DNA of 64,000 bases, taken from assembly GCF_003865075.1 (NCBI RefSeq), contig NZ_BHWB01000001.1:434001-498000 (forward strand), given 5' to 3'. A program made the translations under genes and the position numbers. The notes under the pieces were generated by a model. The model saw only the letters and a program-made list of their open reading frames with translations. It had not been told where the DNA came from and did not search any database. Position 1 is the stretch's first letter. Each line of letters opens with the position of its first letter. This document shows positions 56,873 to 63,402 of this stretch, in pieces. This DNA is from Bacteroides faecalis. GTDB taxonomy: Bacteria; Bacteroidota; Bacteroidia; Bacteroidales; Bacteroidaceae.

Positions 56873-57637
56873 TTATGGAATCAGTTTGTATTTCCGCTTG
56901 GCTTCGTCCCTACTGCAGAAATTGAAATGCCACCATTCACTTGGTAGTGGGCGGAATCCTGCTTTTTTCATAACAGTTCTTAGTAATATACGGTTTTGCC
57001 GCTCGTTTTCACTTATTTTTCCTGTGTGTACTAATTCATTTTCCTGTGTAATGTTTGCTTCGAAGCCGAGATGGTCTACTTTGGTTCCCATTGGTAGTGG
57101 AGTCCCCAAAGAATCCAGTATACTGATGTCTACTGCAAGTCCATAATTATGTAGTCCACCCCCATGGTTCGGGTTGGATACGTATTTGAATTTAGAAGTG
57201 CCTTTTACTACATTCCACATTTTCTTTTGCACAGACATTGGGCGTGCTGCATCGTAAACGATGAGGTTGTATGATGGATATAACTGTTTGAGCTCTTTTT
57301 GTGCCTGTATAAGAGCGTGTGCTGCATCCGGGTGAAGATAAGCTTCTTTCAGGTTATCGTAGAGTATTTCTCCTGTGAAGTTATCAGAGCGAGTGTACAT
57401 TAATTCGATGTGAATGGTCGGATCCAATTCGGAGATATTCACAAATCCTAGAGAATCTAGTGTAACTGCTGTCTGGCTTTTAGTTAAGGAGTTTTCTAGA
57501 GGAATAGGGGGAGTTGGTTTTATTGAATCTGTGTATGCAACATTCTGTTGTTGTTTTTCTTTTGTCGCGATACAGGAACAAGAGAAAAGCAATACTAACC
57601 AGAATAGGAATGATATATTATGTCTTATTAATCTCAT
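56873..57637 (-). CDS. M15D-family D-Ala-D-Ala dipeptidase (VanX/DdpX-like) lipoprotein
   Basis: 254-residue exported zinc dipeptidase (lipobox LLFSCSCIA). VanX-type motifs are YDAARPMSVQKKMW, the zinc-binding segment GGGLHNYGLAVDIS (His and Asp) and PSEWWHFNFCSRDEAK (Glu base and His ligand). It cleaves D-alanyl-D-alanine or related dipeptides from cell-wall turnover. In Bacteroides a lone copy like this is a recycling enzyme; no vanH/vanA genes lie nearby, so a glycopeptide-resistance role is unlikely. I used the ATG at 57637, which places the signal peptide correctly. Confidence 0.88.
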   Translation of the reverse strand: MRLIRHNISFLFWLVLLFSCSCIATKEKQQQNVAYTDSIKPTPPIPLENSLTKSQTAVTLDSLGFVNISELDPTIHIELMYTRSDNFTGEILYDNLKEAYLHPDAAHALIQAQKELKQLYPSYNLIVYDAARPMSVQKKMWNVVKGTSKFKYVSNPNHGGGLHNYGLAVDISILDSLGTPLPMGTKVDHLGFEANITQENELVHTGKISENERQNRILLRTVMKKAGFRPLPSEWWHFNFCSRDEAKRKYKLIP

Positions 57638-57660
57638 AGGAGGCTGATTTAACAATAAAA

Positions 57661-57686
57661 CCCTTGCAAGTATTTACTTGTAAGGG
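57661..57686 (-). terminator. Terminator behind the tRNA-like gene
   Basis: CCCTTGCAAGT (57661-57671) pairs with ACTTGTAAGGG (57676-57686), 11 bp with one wobble. On the minus strand it is followed by TTTTATTG, a normal U-tract, so transcripts of the tRNA-like sequence end here, before vanX. Confidence 0.7.
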
Positions 57687-57696
57687 TGCTAATTTA

Positions 57697-57770
57697 TAGG
57701 TCAACCTGGGATTGAACCAGGGACTTCCGGATTATGAGTCTGTTGCTCTAACCAACTGAGCTACCTCGTT
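57697..57770 (-). tRNA. tRNA-Met(CAT)-like gene, degenerate acceptor stem
   Basis: The D-arm (GCTC-AGTTGGTTA-GAGC), anticodon loop CTCATAA (anticodon CAT) and T-arm (CCTGG-TTCAATC-CCAGG) are normal. The acceptor strands AACGAGG and TTGACCT hardly pair, and the anticodon stem (ACAGA / TCCGG) has two mismatches. It therefore looks like a tRNA gene whose ends were changed, perhaps by integration of a mobile element. ATAGGTCAAC occurs at its 3' end (57696-57705) and again 117 bp away (57813-57822). Real tRNA function is doubtful; a tRNA pseudogene or attachment-site remnant is the alternative. Confidence 0.55.
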
Positions 57771-57780
57771 ATCAACACGT

Positions 57781-58043
57781 TAATTATCTCTATGCAAGTT
57801 TCAAGGTCAACAATAGGTCAACATTGAACTTACTATGCAAAGATAGGAAGTTTATTGAATTTAGCGAATGATTTATTAAGTTAATGATTATTGGGTATGG
57901 TATTCTGCATGTGCAAAACTCTTTAGTGGGACTACCTTTGGACTTCTCTAGGCATAGAGCTAAGGTTGCGAAGTGGATTTGCTTCTCTATGTTGGTATGC
58001 TGTAATTGTCCCTTCTACGTTATGTTCTCATTCTTCTCCTTCG
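57781..58043. other. Intergenic region left of the small-gene cluster
   Basis: Contains the tandem AAGGTCAAC (57803-57811) and ATAGGTCAAC (57813-57822) repeats and otherwise no gene that I can support. It marks the transition from core chromosome to accessory DNA. Confidence 0.4.
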
Positions 58044-58051
58044 TACCTTTG
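58044..58051 (+). promoter_or_regulatory. -7 box for the 56-residue gene
   Basis: TACCTTTG matches TAnnTTTG and lies 42 bp before the ATG at 58094. Confidence 0.5.
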
Positions 58052-58093
58052 TAGTAGATAATTCAATTACCAACCTATCCACATTAACCTAAA

Positions 58094-58264
58094 ATGAGAC
58101 TTACTAAGAAGAACAACACAATTCATTACGTACCACAAAAGATTGTAGAAACCACAGTTACAGAGGTTACACACATACCTCTTACAAAAGACATGTTAAA
58201 GCAACTTCTCCATAACCCAGTTAGAGAAGAGAAACGTAAACTCGTAAAGAAGAGAAAGAAGTAA
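58094..58264 (+). CDS. Small basic protein, 56 residues, unknown function
   Basis: Starts MRLTKKNNTIHYVPQKIVET and ends in a strongly basic tail (REEKRKLVKKRKK). The frame is supported by its own -7 promoter box (58044-58051), an ATG in a typical AT-rich leader, and an intrinsic terminator directly after the stop (58270-58305). No family recognised; the basic tail suggests nucleic-acid or ribosome contact (inference). It is convergent with the lipoprotein cluster. Confidence 0.6.
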   Translation: MRLTKKNNTIHYVPQKIVETTVTEVTHIPLTKDMLKQLLHNPVREEKRKLVKKRKK

Positions 58265-58269
58265 TTAAT

Positions 58270-58305
58270 AAGGCAGCAAGTGAATGTTACTTCAAATGCT
58301 GCCTT
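58270..58305. terminator. Hairpin between small gene and lipoprotein cluster
   Basis: AAGGCAGCA (58270-58278) pairs with TGCTGCCTT (58297-58305). It is placed between convergent genes and can end transcription from both sides. Confidence 0.7.
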
Positions 58306-58321
58306 CATTACTATTTAAGAA

Positions 58322-58780
58322 TTATCCTCTCTTATAGGTCATCTTAGCTCTGACTTCGTAACCTTCATCCTTGAAATAGTGTTCAAGAATTAACTTATCA
58401 TTAGTGATTTCGACTACCTTTAAATCATACTGTTCGTGTTCGTCCTCAATAAGAGTTATGACATCACCATTGACAGACCACTTTTCAATACTTTGAGGAG
58501 TGCTAGTACCGTCCAAATCATACTGACTGTATGTACCGTCTGCTCTGAAAGTAAAGTTACCAAAGTACTCGTATTCGTCCTTAGGTGCATGGCTCCATTC
58601 ATGGTCTGGATAATTAGCCTCTTTAATAAATCCTTCTTCGTAAGTTAATACCCAATGTCCCACAATCTTCTCTGAAAGAGGTCTATTATCTTCGTCATCA
58701 TCGTCATCACTGCAAGCAGTAAAGTTCAAACATAGTACCGTTATTAATAAAGTAGTACCAAGTATTCTTAGTGTCTTCAT
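58322..58780 (-). CDS. Surface lipoprotein, lipocalin-like (cluster member 1)
   Basis: 152-residue lipoprotein. Signal peptide and lipobox are CLNFTACSDDDDDED; the acid run after Cys matches the Bacteroides lipoprotein export signal for the outer face of the outer membrane. The body has a lipocalin-like pattern of beta-strands (EKIVGHWVLTYEEGF, NFTFRADGTYSQYDLDG, EKWSVNGDVITLIEDE). It shares its signal region almost identically with the two genes upstream (58809, 59193), so these are duplicated genes. Last in a three-gene leftward operon. Confidence 0.75.
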   Translation of the reverse strand: MKTLRILGTTLLITVLCLNFTACSDDDDDEDNRPLSEKIVGHWVLTYEEGFIKEANYPDHEWSHAPKDEYEYFGNFTFRADGTYSQYDLDGTSTPQSIEKWSVNGDVITLIEDEHEQYDLKVVEITNDKLILEHYFKDEGYEVRAKMTYKRG

Positions 58781-58808
58781 TGTTAATCAATCTATTAACG
58801 TTAAACAA

Positions 58809-59177
58809 TTATTTCTTCTTGAAAGTAGTTTCAGTACCATACTCATTCTTGGCTGTCAGAGTGTTACCATTGATTGTAACGTTGTACTTGTCTGTGTCAC
58901 CATCACTGTAGTTGATTTCTACGACATTAGTTTCACTATGATACGTATAGGTAAACTGATACGTGAAGGATTCGCTATCATCATCATAGTACAGATACTC
59001 ACTTCCGCTCCCGTCAGCATTAAACGTCCATCTTAGATGTTCATGTCCGTCATCCTCTTGCCATACACCAACTAAAGGATTTGAGGGGTTGTCATCATCG
59101 TCATCACTACATGCTGTAAAGTTTAAGCACAATACAACCAAAAGTAAGGTTGTTCCTATTAGTCTCAATGTCTTCAT
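58809..59177 (-). CDS. Surface lipoprotein, lipocalin-like (cluster member 2)
   Basis: 122-residue lipoprotein with lipobox CLNFTACSDDDDDNPSN (surface export signal). The short beta-rich body VGVWQEDDGHEHLRWTFNAD, then GDTDKYNVTINGNTLTAKN, resembles lipocalin-like W-x repeats. It lies 15 bp downstream of cluster member 3 and 28 bp upstream of member 1. Function unknown; abundant Asp/Glu/Ser suggests a soluble, exposed domain. Confidence 0.72.
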   Translation of the reverse strand: MKTLRLIGTTLLLVVLCLNFTACSDDDDDNPSNPLVGVWQEDDGHEHLRWTFNADGSGSEYLYYDDDSESFTYQFTYTYHSETNVVEINYSDGDTDKYNVTINGNTLTAKNEYGTETTFKKK

Positions 59178-59192
59178 GTTAGTATTTACTGT

Positions 59193-59549
59193 TTAAATTT
59201 TGACATAAGTTTCTGAATCCTCATTGTCTTTAATCGTTAAACGATTGCCCGAAATAGAGAAGGTAGATGTGTATGTTTCACCGTCTGACCATGTAAAGGT
59301 AATCTTATTGCCGTCTATTGCATAAGTGAAAGATTCTGAATCACTCTGTGCGTTGTCTTTAAACTCCTGCCACATACCACTTCCGTCTGCATTGAATGTG
59401 AATGATTCACTGTAACCATAACTGTCTGCAACTTCACTTTTCCATGTGCCTACGATTGGGTTCTCATCGTCATCGTCCCCACAAGCTGCGAAATTCACAC
59501 ATAATACAACCATTAATAAGGTTGCTCCAATTAATCTTAATGTCTTCAT
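59193..59549 (-). CDS. Surface lipoprotein, lipocalin-like (cluster member 3, first gene)
   Basis: 118-residue lipoprotein with lipobox CVNFAACGDDDDENP. Body: VGTWKSEVADSYGYSESFTF, then YAIDGNKITFTWSDGETYTS and SISGNRLTIKDNED, homologous to cluster member 2. First gene of the operon. The only -7 box I find upstream is at 59994-60001, about 440 bp away, so it has a long structured leader. Confidence 0.74.
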   Translation of the reverse strand: MKTLRLIGATLLMVVLCVNFAACGDDDDENPIVGTWKSEVADSYGYSESFTFNADGSGMWQEFKDNAQSDSESFTYAIDGNKITFTWSDGETYTSTFSISGNRLTIKDNEDSETYVKI

Positions 59550-59609
59550 TGTTATTATTAAATCTGTTTGTGTCTCTAAGTTCCTGTTAGAGGCGTTAGT
59601 AATTTGTAG

Positions 59610-59980
59610 TCAAGTGTGAGGAACACAACACGAAGGTTGCACACTTCTTATTAGAATTGCGATTGATAAGTAAATGTCTGGTTCTTAGATACTGAATTAA
59701 TGCCAACCTGTTCCCGCTGTTAGCTATTAATAATGAAAGAAGCGTGGGAACTACTGAATACTACTGCATTGAGGCTCTCGACTGCCCTTCTTCAAGTAAT
59801 AAACAATAGCCCACGCCAAACGTTATAGAGTTCACCTGTTGAGGTGAAAACATAGCATTGACGTGAGCGCTCTTGCCTATTATCTTTGAAGAATGAAATT
59901 GTCGAGATTCCAATGCAAGATAATATGTCAAACGCTCTTCGTTTTCTTAATAAGTCCTTCCAGACCTAACGCATTAGGTA
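59610..59980 (-). ncRNA. Long structured leader or non-coding RNA upstream of lipoprotein operon
   Basis: No protein gene is visible between 59550 and 60144. Nested perfect pairings form a rod: TGCATTG (59765-59771)/59911-59917; TCTCGAC (59776-59782)/59901-59907; TTCTTCAA (59788-59795)/59886-59893; TAATA (59797-59801)/59878-59882; GCCCACG (59809-59815)/59862-59868 with one mismatch; TTCACCT (59831-59837)/59842-59848. Further hairpins occur at 59710-59751 and 59964-59979; the latter reads ACCTAA-TGCG-TTAGGT on the minus strand, a UNCG tetraloop. CCCACGC at 59810 can alternatively pair with GCGTGGG at 59742. Transcription from the promoter at 59994 would copy it all. Confidence 0.5.
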
Positions 59981-59993
59981 TCTGAAATTGCTA

Positions 59994-60023
59994 CAAAGTT
60001 ACGAATTTACGTTTGATTAGCAA
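59994..60023 (-). promoter_or_regulatory. Promoter of the structured leader/lipoprotein operon
   Basis: On the minus strand TTGC (60020-60023), an 18-nt spacer and TAACTTTG (59994-60001) fit the Bacteroides promoter consensus. No other -7 box was found between here and the first lipoprotein gene. Confidence 0.65.
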
Positions 60024-60144
60024 GAACTATTGTTTATTAATCGTTGAGGCTGACTTCTACTCAACATTTTAAGGTTAGGAGGAAATTAGCCAAGTCCCTA
60101 TAAAGGTAGAATTTTAGAAATTTCCTCCCAACCAATTAATAAGA

Positions 60145-60783
60145 CTAGGAATTGACAAATTGATTCTTTATCCGTTGAACTGTGGAGATACCAATACTTT
60201 GTAGCTTAGCCACATTTCTAACAGAGTACCCCTTCTTCAATAAGGCTATCACTTCTTTATACTCTTCCCGTTTCCGTTCCTCTGTCTTAATACTGCCTGT
60301 CTTCCGTCCCAACTTTCCACCTTTGGCAATGTAGTTAGTTCTTCCACTATTAAGACGATACACAATGTTGCTTCTCTCAATGTTAGACATTTCCGCTAGT
60401 ATTGTTACCATGATAGAAGCAATAGGATTAACTTCTCCATTTGGTTGTAATGTGTAAAGTCCCAAGTTCTGAATGTAAACGGAAACTTTAGCTTCATGTA
60501 GTCTTTCTAAGGAACGAAGCACCTGTAATGTACTTCTGCCCAATCTGGAAAGTTCAGATAGTAGCAAGTAATGAACTGAATTAGTAGTGCAGTATTCCAA
60601 ACATTCCGTTAATACTTGGCGTTCTTCATTCTTCTTAGCACCGCTAATGTGTTCCTCAAATGTGGCAACTACTTCAATTTCTTGTGAGTTGGCATACTTT
60701 CTTAAATCTTCAATTTGTCTACTTGTGTCCTGTCTATCACTAACAGACGAAACACGAGCATAAATCACTGCATTTGTTTTCAT
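60145..60783 (-). CDS. Small serine recombinase (resolvase/invertase family)
   Basis: 212-residue site-specific recombinase. The N-terminal catalytic domain shows the nucleophile serine in AVIYARVSSVSDRQDTSRQI, the conserved LSELSRLGRS arginine motif and the long helix E region (ILAEMSNIERSNIVYRLNSG). The C-terminal helix-turn-helix is VRNVAKLQSIGISTVQRI. The size fits invertases and resolvases, not large integrases, so it would flip or resolve short DNA segments or dimers. Three related 12-bp repeats lie directly upstream (60816-60873) and may be its binding sites. Supports an accessory element in this part of the window. Confidence 0.88.
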   Translation of the reverse strand: MKTNAVIYARVSSVSDRQDTSRQIEDLRKYANSQEIEVVATFEEHISGAKKNEERQVLTECLEYCTTNSVHYLLLSELSRLGRSTLQVLRSLERLHEAKVSVYIQNLGLYTLQPNGEVNPIASIMVTILAEMSNIERSNIVYRLNSGRTNYIAKGGKLGRKTGSIKTEERKREEYKEVIALLKKGYSVRNVAKLQSIGISTVQRIKNQFVNS

Positions 60784-60815
60784 TTAAGTCTTTGATTAAG
60801 TTGGTTACATAAAAG

Positions 60816-60873
60816 AATGTGTTCAAACGACCTTTGCAGATTAATTTGAACACATTCCCAATTTGAACACATT
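60816..60873. repeat. Three 12-bp repeats upstream of the serine recombinase
   Basis: AATGTGTTCAAA (60816-60827, inverted) and two direct copies TTTGAACACATT at 60845-60856 and 60862-60873, 17 bp apart. All three are exact. They could be operators for autoregulation or recombination-site half-sites. Confidence 0.65.
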
Positions 60874-60899
60874 TGCCAATAAGCTATCGCCAAACTATT

Positions 60900-61175
60900 T
60901 TAGAATGGTCTATCTCCATACTCATAGACTGTGATAGAATTGCAAACTCTTTCATAGAATGAGAATCCACAACCAGAACAAAAATAACTTTCGTAAACTG
61001 CTGCATACTCTCCTTGCTGTCTGCTAGTCCTATCTAAGAATGAATCAAACTTATGTAACCAATACTTTAATGCTTGTAACCGCTTAATGTATTGCAAATT
61101 GTTTTCACTATTGCATAAGCTTTCCTGTAATGTGGCAATGTGTTGAATTACACTTTCTACTTTCTTTGTATTCAT
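60900..61175 (-). CDS. Hypothetical protein, 91 residues
   Basis: Helical N-terminal part (VESVIQHIATLQESLCNSEN, RLQALKYWLHKFDSFLDRTS) and a Cys-containing C-terminus (YFCSGCGFSFYERVCNSIT) that could bind a metal if paired with another site. It starts MNTKKVES and is 60 bp downstream of the RadC-like gene on the same strand, so probably in one operon with it. I do not recognise the family. Confidence 0.55.
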   Translation of the reverse strand: MNTKKVESVIQHIATLQESLCNSENNLQYIKRLQALKYWLHKFDSFLDRTSRQQGEYAAVYESYFCSGCGFSFYERVCNSITVYEYGDRPF

Positions 61176-61235
61176 AGTGTTGTAGTATTAATAAGATGAG
61201 AGAGGACACCAATGTATTATGATGTCCTCTGTTGA

Positions 61236-61682
61236 TTAAATCTCTCCTTCGTCAGCGAAACTGTAATACTTTTCACTTGTAAGAATTATGTGGTCTAATA
61301 CCCTTATTCTCATAAGTTCGGCAGCTTCTTTAATGGATTGCGTTAATTCCAAATCTTGTTTGCTTGGCTTTAAATTCCCGCTTGGGTGATTATGTGCCAA
61401 AATGAGAGAGACTGAATTAGTAAGCAATGCAGCTTGTAAGATAACTCTTACATCAACACTTGTTTCTGTTATTCCTCCTTCTGAAATTTGAGTGAATCCT
61501 AGAACTTGATTCGATTGATTCAGATAAAGAACTTTGAAATACTCTTTGTAGTCTATAGTCCCTTCCTTAAATGTAGGTAGTAGAATCTGGTAAGCGTCAG
61601 CAGAACTGCTAACTTTGTTCTTGTTTCTGGTAGTAAGCTTATAAGTTAGCTCCACCTCTCCAACTTTATAATCTAAATTCAT
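61236..61682 (-). CDS. RadC-like JAB-domain protein
   Basis: 148-residue protein of the RadC/MPN+ (JAB) metalloprotease-like family. The zinc motif is H-x-H with downstream Asp: LILAHNHPSGNLKPSKQDLE. The conserved upstream Glu may be in SEGGITETSVDVR. The N-terminal helix-hairpin-helix domain of chromosomal RadC is absent, as in the short forms carried by Bacteroides mobile elements. The role in DNA metabolism remains unclear. In the same direction as the two small membrane proteins upstream and the 91-residue protein downstream. Confidence 0.85.
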   Translation of the reverse strand: MNLDYKVGEVELTYKLTTRNKNKVSSSADAYQILLPTFKEGTIDYKEYFKVLYLNQSNQVLGFTQISEGGITETSVDVRVILQAALLTNSVSLILAHNHPSGNLKPSKQDLELTQSIKEAAELMRIRVLDHIILTSEKYYSFADEGEI

Positions 61683-61704
61683 AATGTCTAATTATTAATG
61701 ATTA

Positions 61705-61827
61705 TCACCCTTTAATAAGATTGTAACCAACTAAGACAATGTACCCAACTATTAAGATAGGATGTAGTAGCACTGCAACAAAGAAGGTTATTACTACGAT
61801 TAGTAGATAGAATAAACTCTTTAGCAT
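61705..61827 (-). CDS. Tiny membrane protein, 40 residues
   Basis: MLKSLFYLLIVVITFFVAVL, then HPILIVGYIVLVGYNLIKG: nearly all hydrophobic, one or two transmembrane segments. It begins 10 bp after the other small membrane gene ends. Below usual gene-size cut-offs. The conserved tandem layout and hydrophobicity support it, but there is no Shine-Dalgarno and no recognised family. Confidence 0.45.
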   Translation of the reverse strand: MLKSLFYLLIVVITFFVAVLLHPILIVGYIVLVGYNLIKG

Positions 61828-61837
61828 AGTCTCATTA

Positions 61838-61969
61838 TTAGAAGCTTCTTTGTCTGAATACGAAGCAAATGATTAATAACAAGATTATCCCAAACATCAC
61901 CTGTGGTAACATAATAAAGGGAACTATTAAGATAGTCCCTAATGTGATTAGAATCTTCACATTCTCCAT
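61838..61969 (-). CDS. Tiny membrane protein, 43 residues
   Basis: MENVKILITLGTILIVPFIM, then LPQVMFGIILLLIICFVF and a basic end RQRSF. Two predicted transmembrane segments. Similar in length and style to the gene 10 bp downstream, so perhaps a duplicated pair. It could be a holin-like or toxin-like peptide, or a small membrane subunit of the mobile element (inference). Confidence 0.45.
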   Translation of the reverse strand: MENVKILITLGTILIVPFIMLPQVMFGIILLLIICFVFRQRSF

Positions 61970-62375
61970 AACTTGTAATTTAATGATTAGTAATCTGGAT
62001 TTTAGTGCAAATGAGTAGTCTTAGTATGAAGCACTATGTAACCTCTTACAAATGTGTCATCTTATAAAGAATCATCTCTTATCTGTAGTTGGCAGATAAG
62101 TGATTCTATGAATTTCATTCGTTGAGGCTTGGAAAACAATTCACGCTAAACTATTCATTTCATTTACTAATTGGTATGGGGTGTGAGGTGTAACAGAACA
62201 GAAGCGTTTGAGACATACATTACATTTGAATTTCTATGTCATTCATTATTCTGGAATTAATAATGTTGCTCTAAGTAGTGCTAGTCCTTATTAAGAAACA
62301 CTTCTCTAATCTAAAGGGGTGGGGTGTAAATTTGAGTACCTTACATTTTGAATTGGGAGGGTAAATGAACTTTTA
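61970..62375. other. Non-coding stretch with one strong hairpin
   Basis: No gene found. A composite hairpin lies at 62068-62107: AGAATCA with TGATTCT and CTTATCTG with CAGATAAG, with a 3-nt bulge. On the minus strand TTTATAAG follows. The sequence near 62318-62345 (GGGGTGGGGTG, then AAATTTGAG) resembles that near 63193-63215, hinting at a repeated non-coding element. Confidence 0.4.
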
Positions 62376-62406
62376 TTGCTAGATTCAATTTAATTGGCTA
62401 CATTTG
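62376..62406 (+). promoter_or_regulatory. Promoter of the polyvalent-kinase-like gene
   Basis: TTGC at 62376-62379, a 19-nt spacer and TACATTTG at 62399-62406, a near-ideal Bacteroides promoter. The leader to the ATG at 62431 is ~18 nt. Confidence 0.7.
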
Positions 62407-62430
62407 CATAAACTCATAATTACAGAAATT

Positions 62431-63050
62431 ATGGAATACATTAATGAATTTCACAAGCAATGGATAGAGCGCACTCGTCAGTCAATAGTCTCTTGGAGCA
62501 AGCAGCCTGCATCGTTAGAAGAAGCAAAGAAACAGCAGGAACGCTTGAACCAACAGAGAGCTATAAGAGAGGGCAAATTGAAGAGTTAATTTCATTTGCT
62601 GATTCAAACGGCTTATGGATTGACTTTAACAATCTTTCCGTTATCTATTTGGATAAAGGGGGAGAGAATGAGGTGTTTTATGATGGTGCGGCTACTGTAT
62701 ACAAATTAAATAACTTTGAGTATGCAGGTGACAATCTAGAGAATTTCTTTATCCGTATTACTGCACACAATAAGTTCTTTAGCAATGTGCCCTACCAAAT
62801 GATAGGCTTTGCTTACAATAGTCTACATGAGTTTTGCGCAGTTCTCATACAACCACACATAAAGGCAGAGCGAGAGGCGACAGAGGACGAAATAACTGAT
62901 TACATGCAAGCTCTTGGTTTTGAAATGGATTATCTTGATGAGTACCATAATGACCAATACGAAGTATTTGATGCAGTCCCTAATAATGTCCTCTATGGTA
63001 TTGATGGCGACTTGTACTTTATTGATACTCAAATAAGGTTAAAGGGATAG
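62431..63050 (+). pseudogene. Polyvalent-protein kinase-domain-like gene with frameshift
   Basis: The first frame (62431-62589) reads MEYINEFHKQWIERTRQSIV and ends KKQQERLNQQRAIREGKLKS. The second frame continues with QIEELISFADSNGLWIDFNN to the stop at 63050. It contains FYDGAATVYKLNNFEYAGDN, IRITAHNKFFSNVPYQMIGF, AVLIQPHIKAEREATEDEIT and the HRD/DFG-like end VPNNVLYGIDGDLYFIDT. That pattern matches kinase-like domains of polyvalent proteins on Bacteroides conjugative elements and phages. Adding one G to the GGG near 62572 joins the frames into a ~206-residue protein. An ATG at 62460 in the second frame is an alternative start but its first ~35 residues look non-coding. Confidence 0.65.
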
Positions 63051-63402
63051 TCTACAGATACGTGTAGAAACATGAGAAACTCCAAACCTATTTAACGGTC
63101 TGTAGCTTTAGTCTTATTTAATCAATGTATTAATTCTTTCTTAGTTCTCGTTCTTGTTAAATCTTATAAAGAACCATTCTTCAAAACTAAGTGGGGCAGG
63201 GGGATGAATTTAGAGATTACCTAAATTGAGTTGGGGTAAGAGTGAAATAGTACTTCATGTAATAAGATAACAGGATTGTCCGTAAACACCAAGAACTCCG
63301 TACCTCTTAGGGTGGAGTTACTTAGTAGGTGTAGAAAGTTACTTCAATTCATAAATTTCTTTAGGGGTAAATTCTTAAATTTGTGTTTTATAAGACCCTT
63401 TA
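63051..63402. other. Intergenic region between convergent genes
   Basis: No gene seen. A hairpin AACTCC-GTACC...GGGT-GGAGTT lies at about 63295-63320, and the GGGGCAGGGGGATGAATTTAG segment near 63193 resembles one near 62320. Possible terminator for the neighbouring genes. Confidence 0.35.

Noticed and set aside
56873..57637. VanX-like gene as a vancomycin-resistance determinant
   Set aside because: No vanH, vanA or vanRS neighbours; single DdpX/VanX lipoproteins are ordinary in Bacteroides.
60816..60873. CRISPR array near the recombinase
   Set aside because: Only three 12-bp repeats in mixed orientation, no regular spacers, no cas genes.
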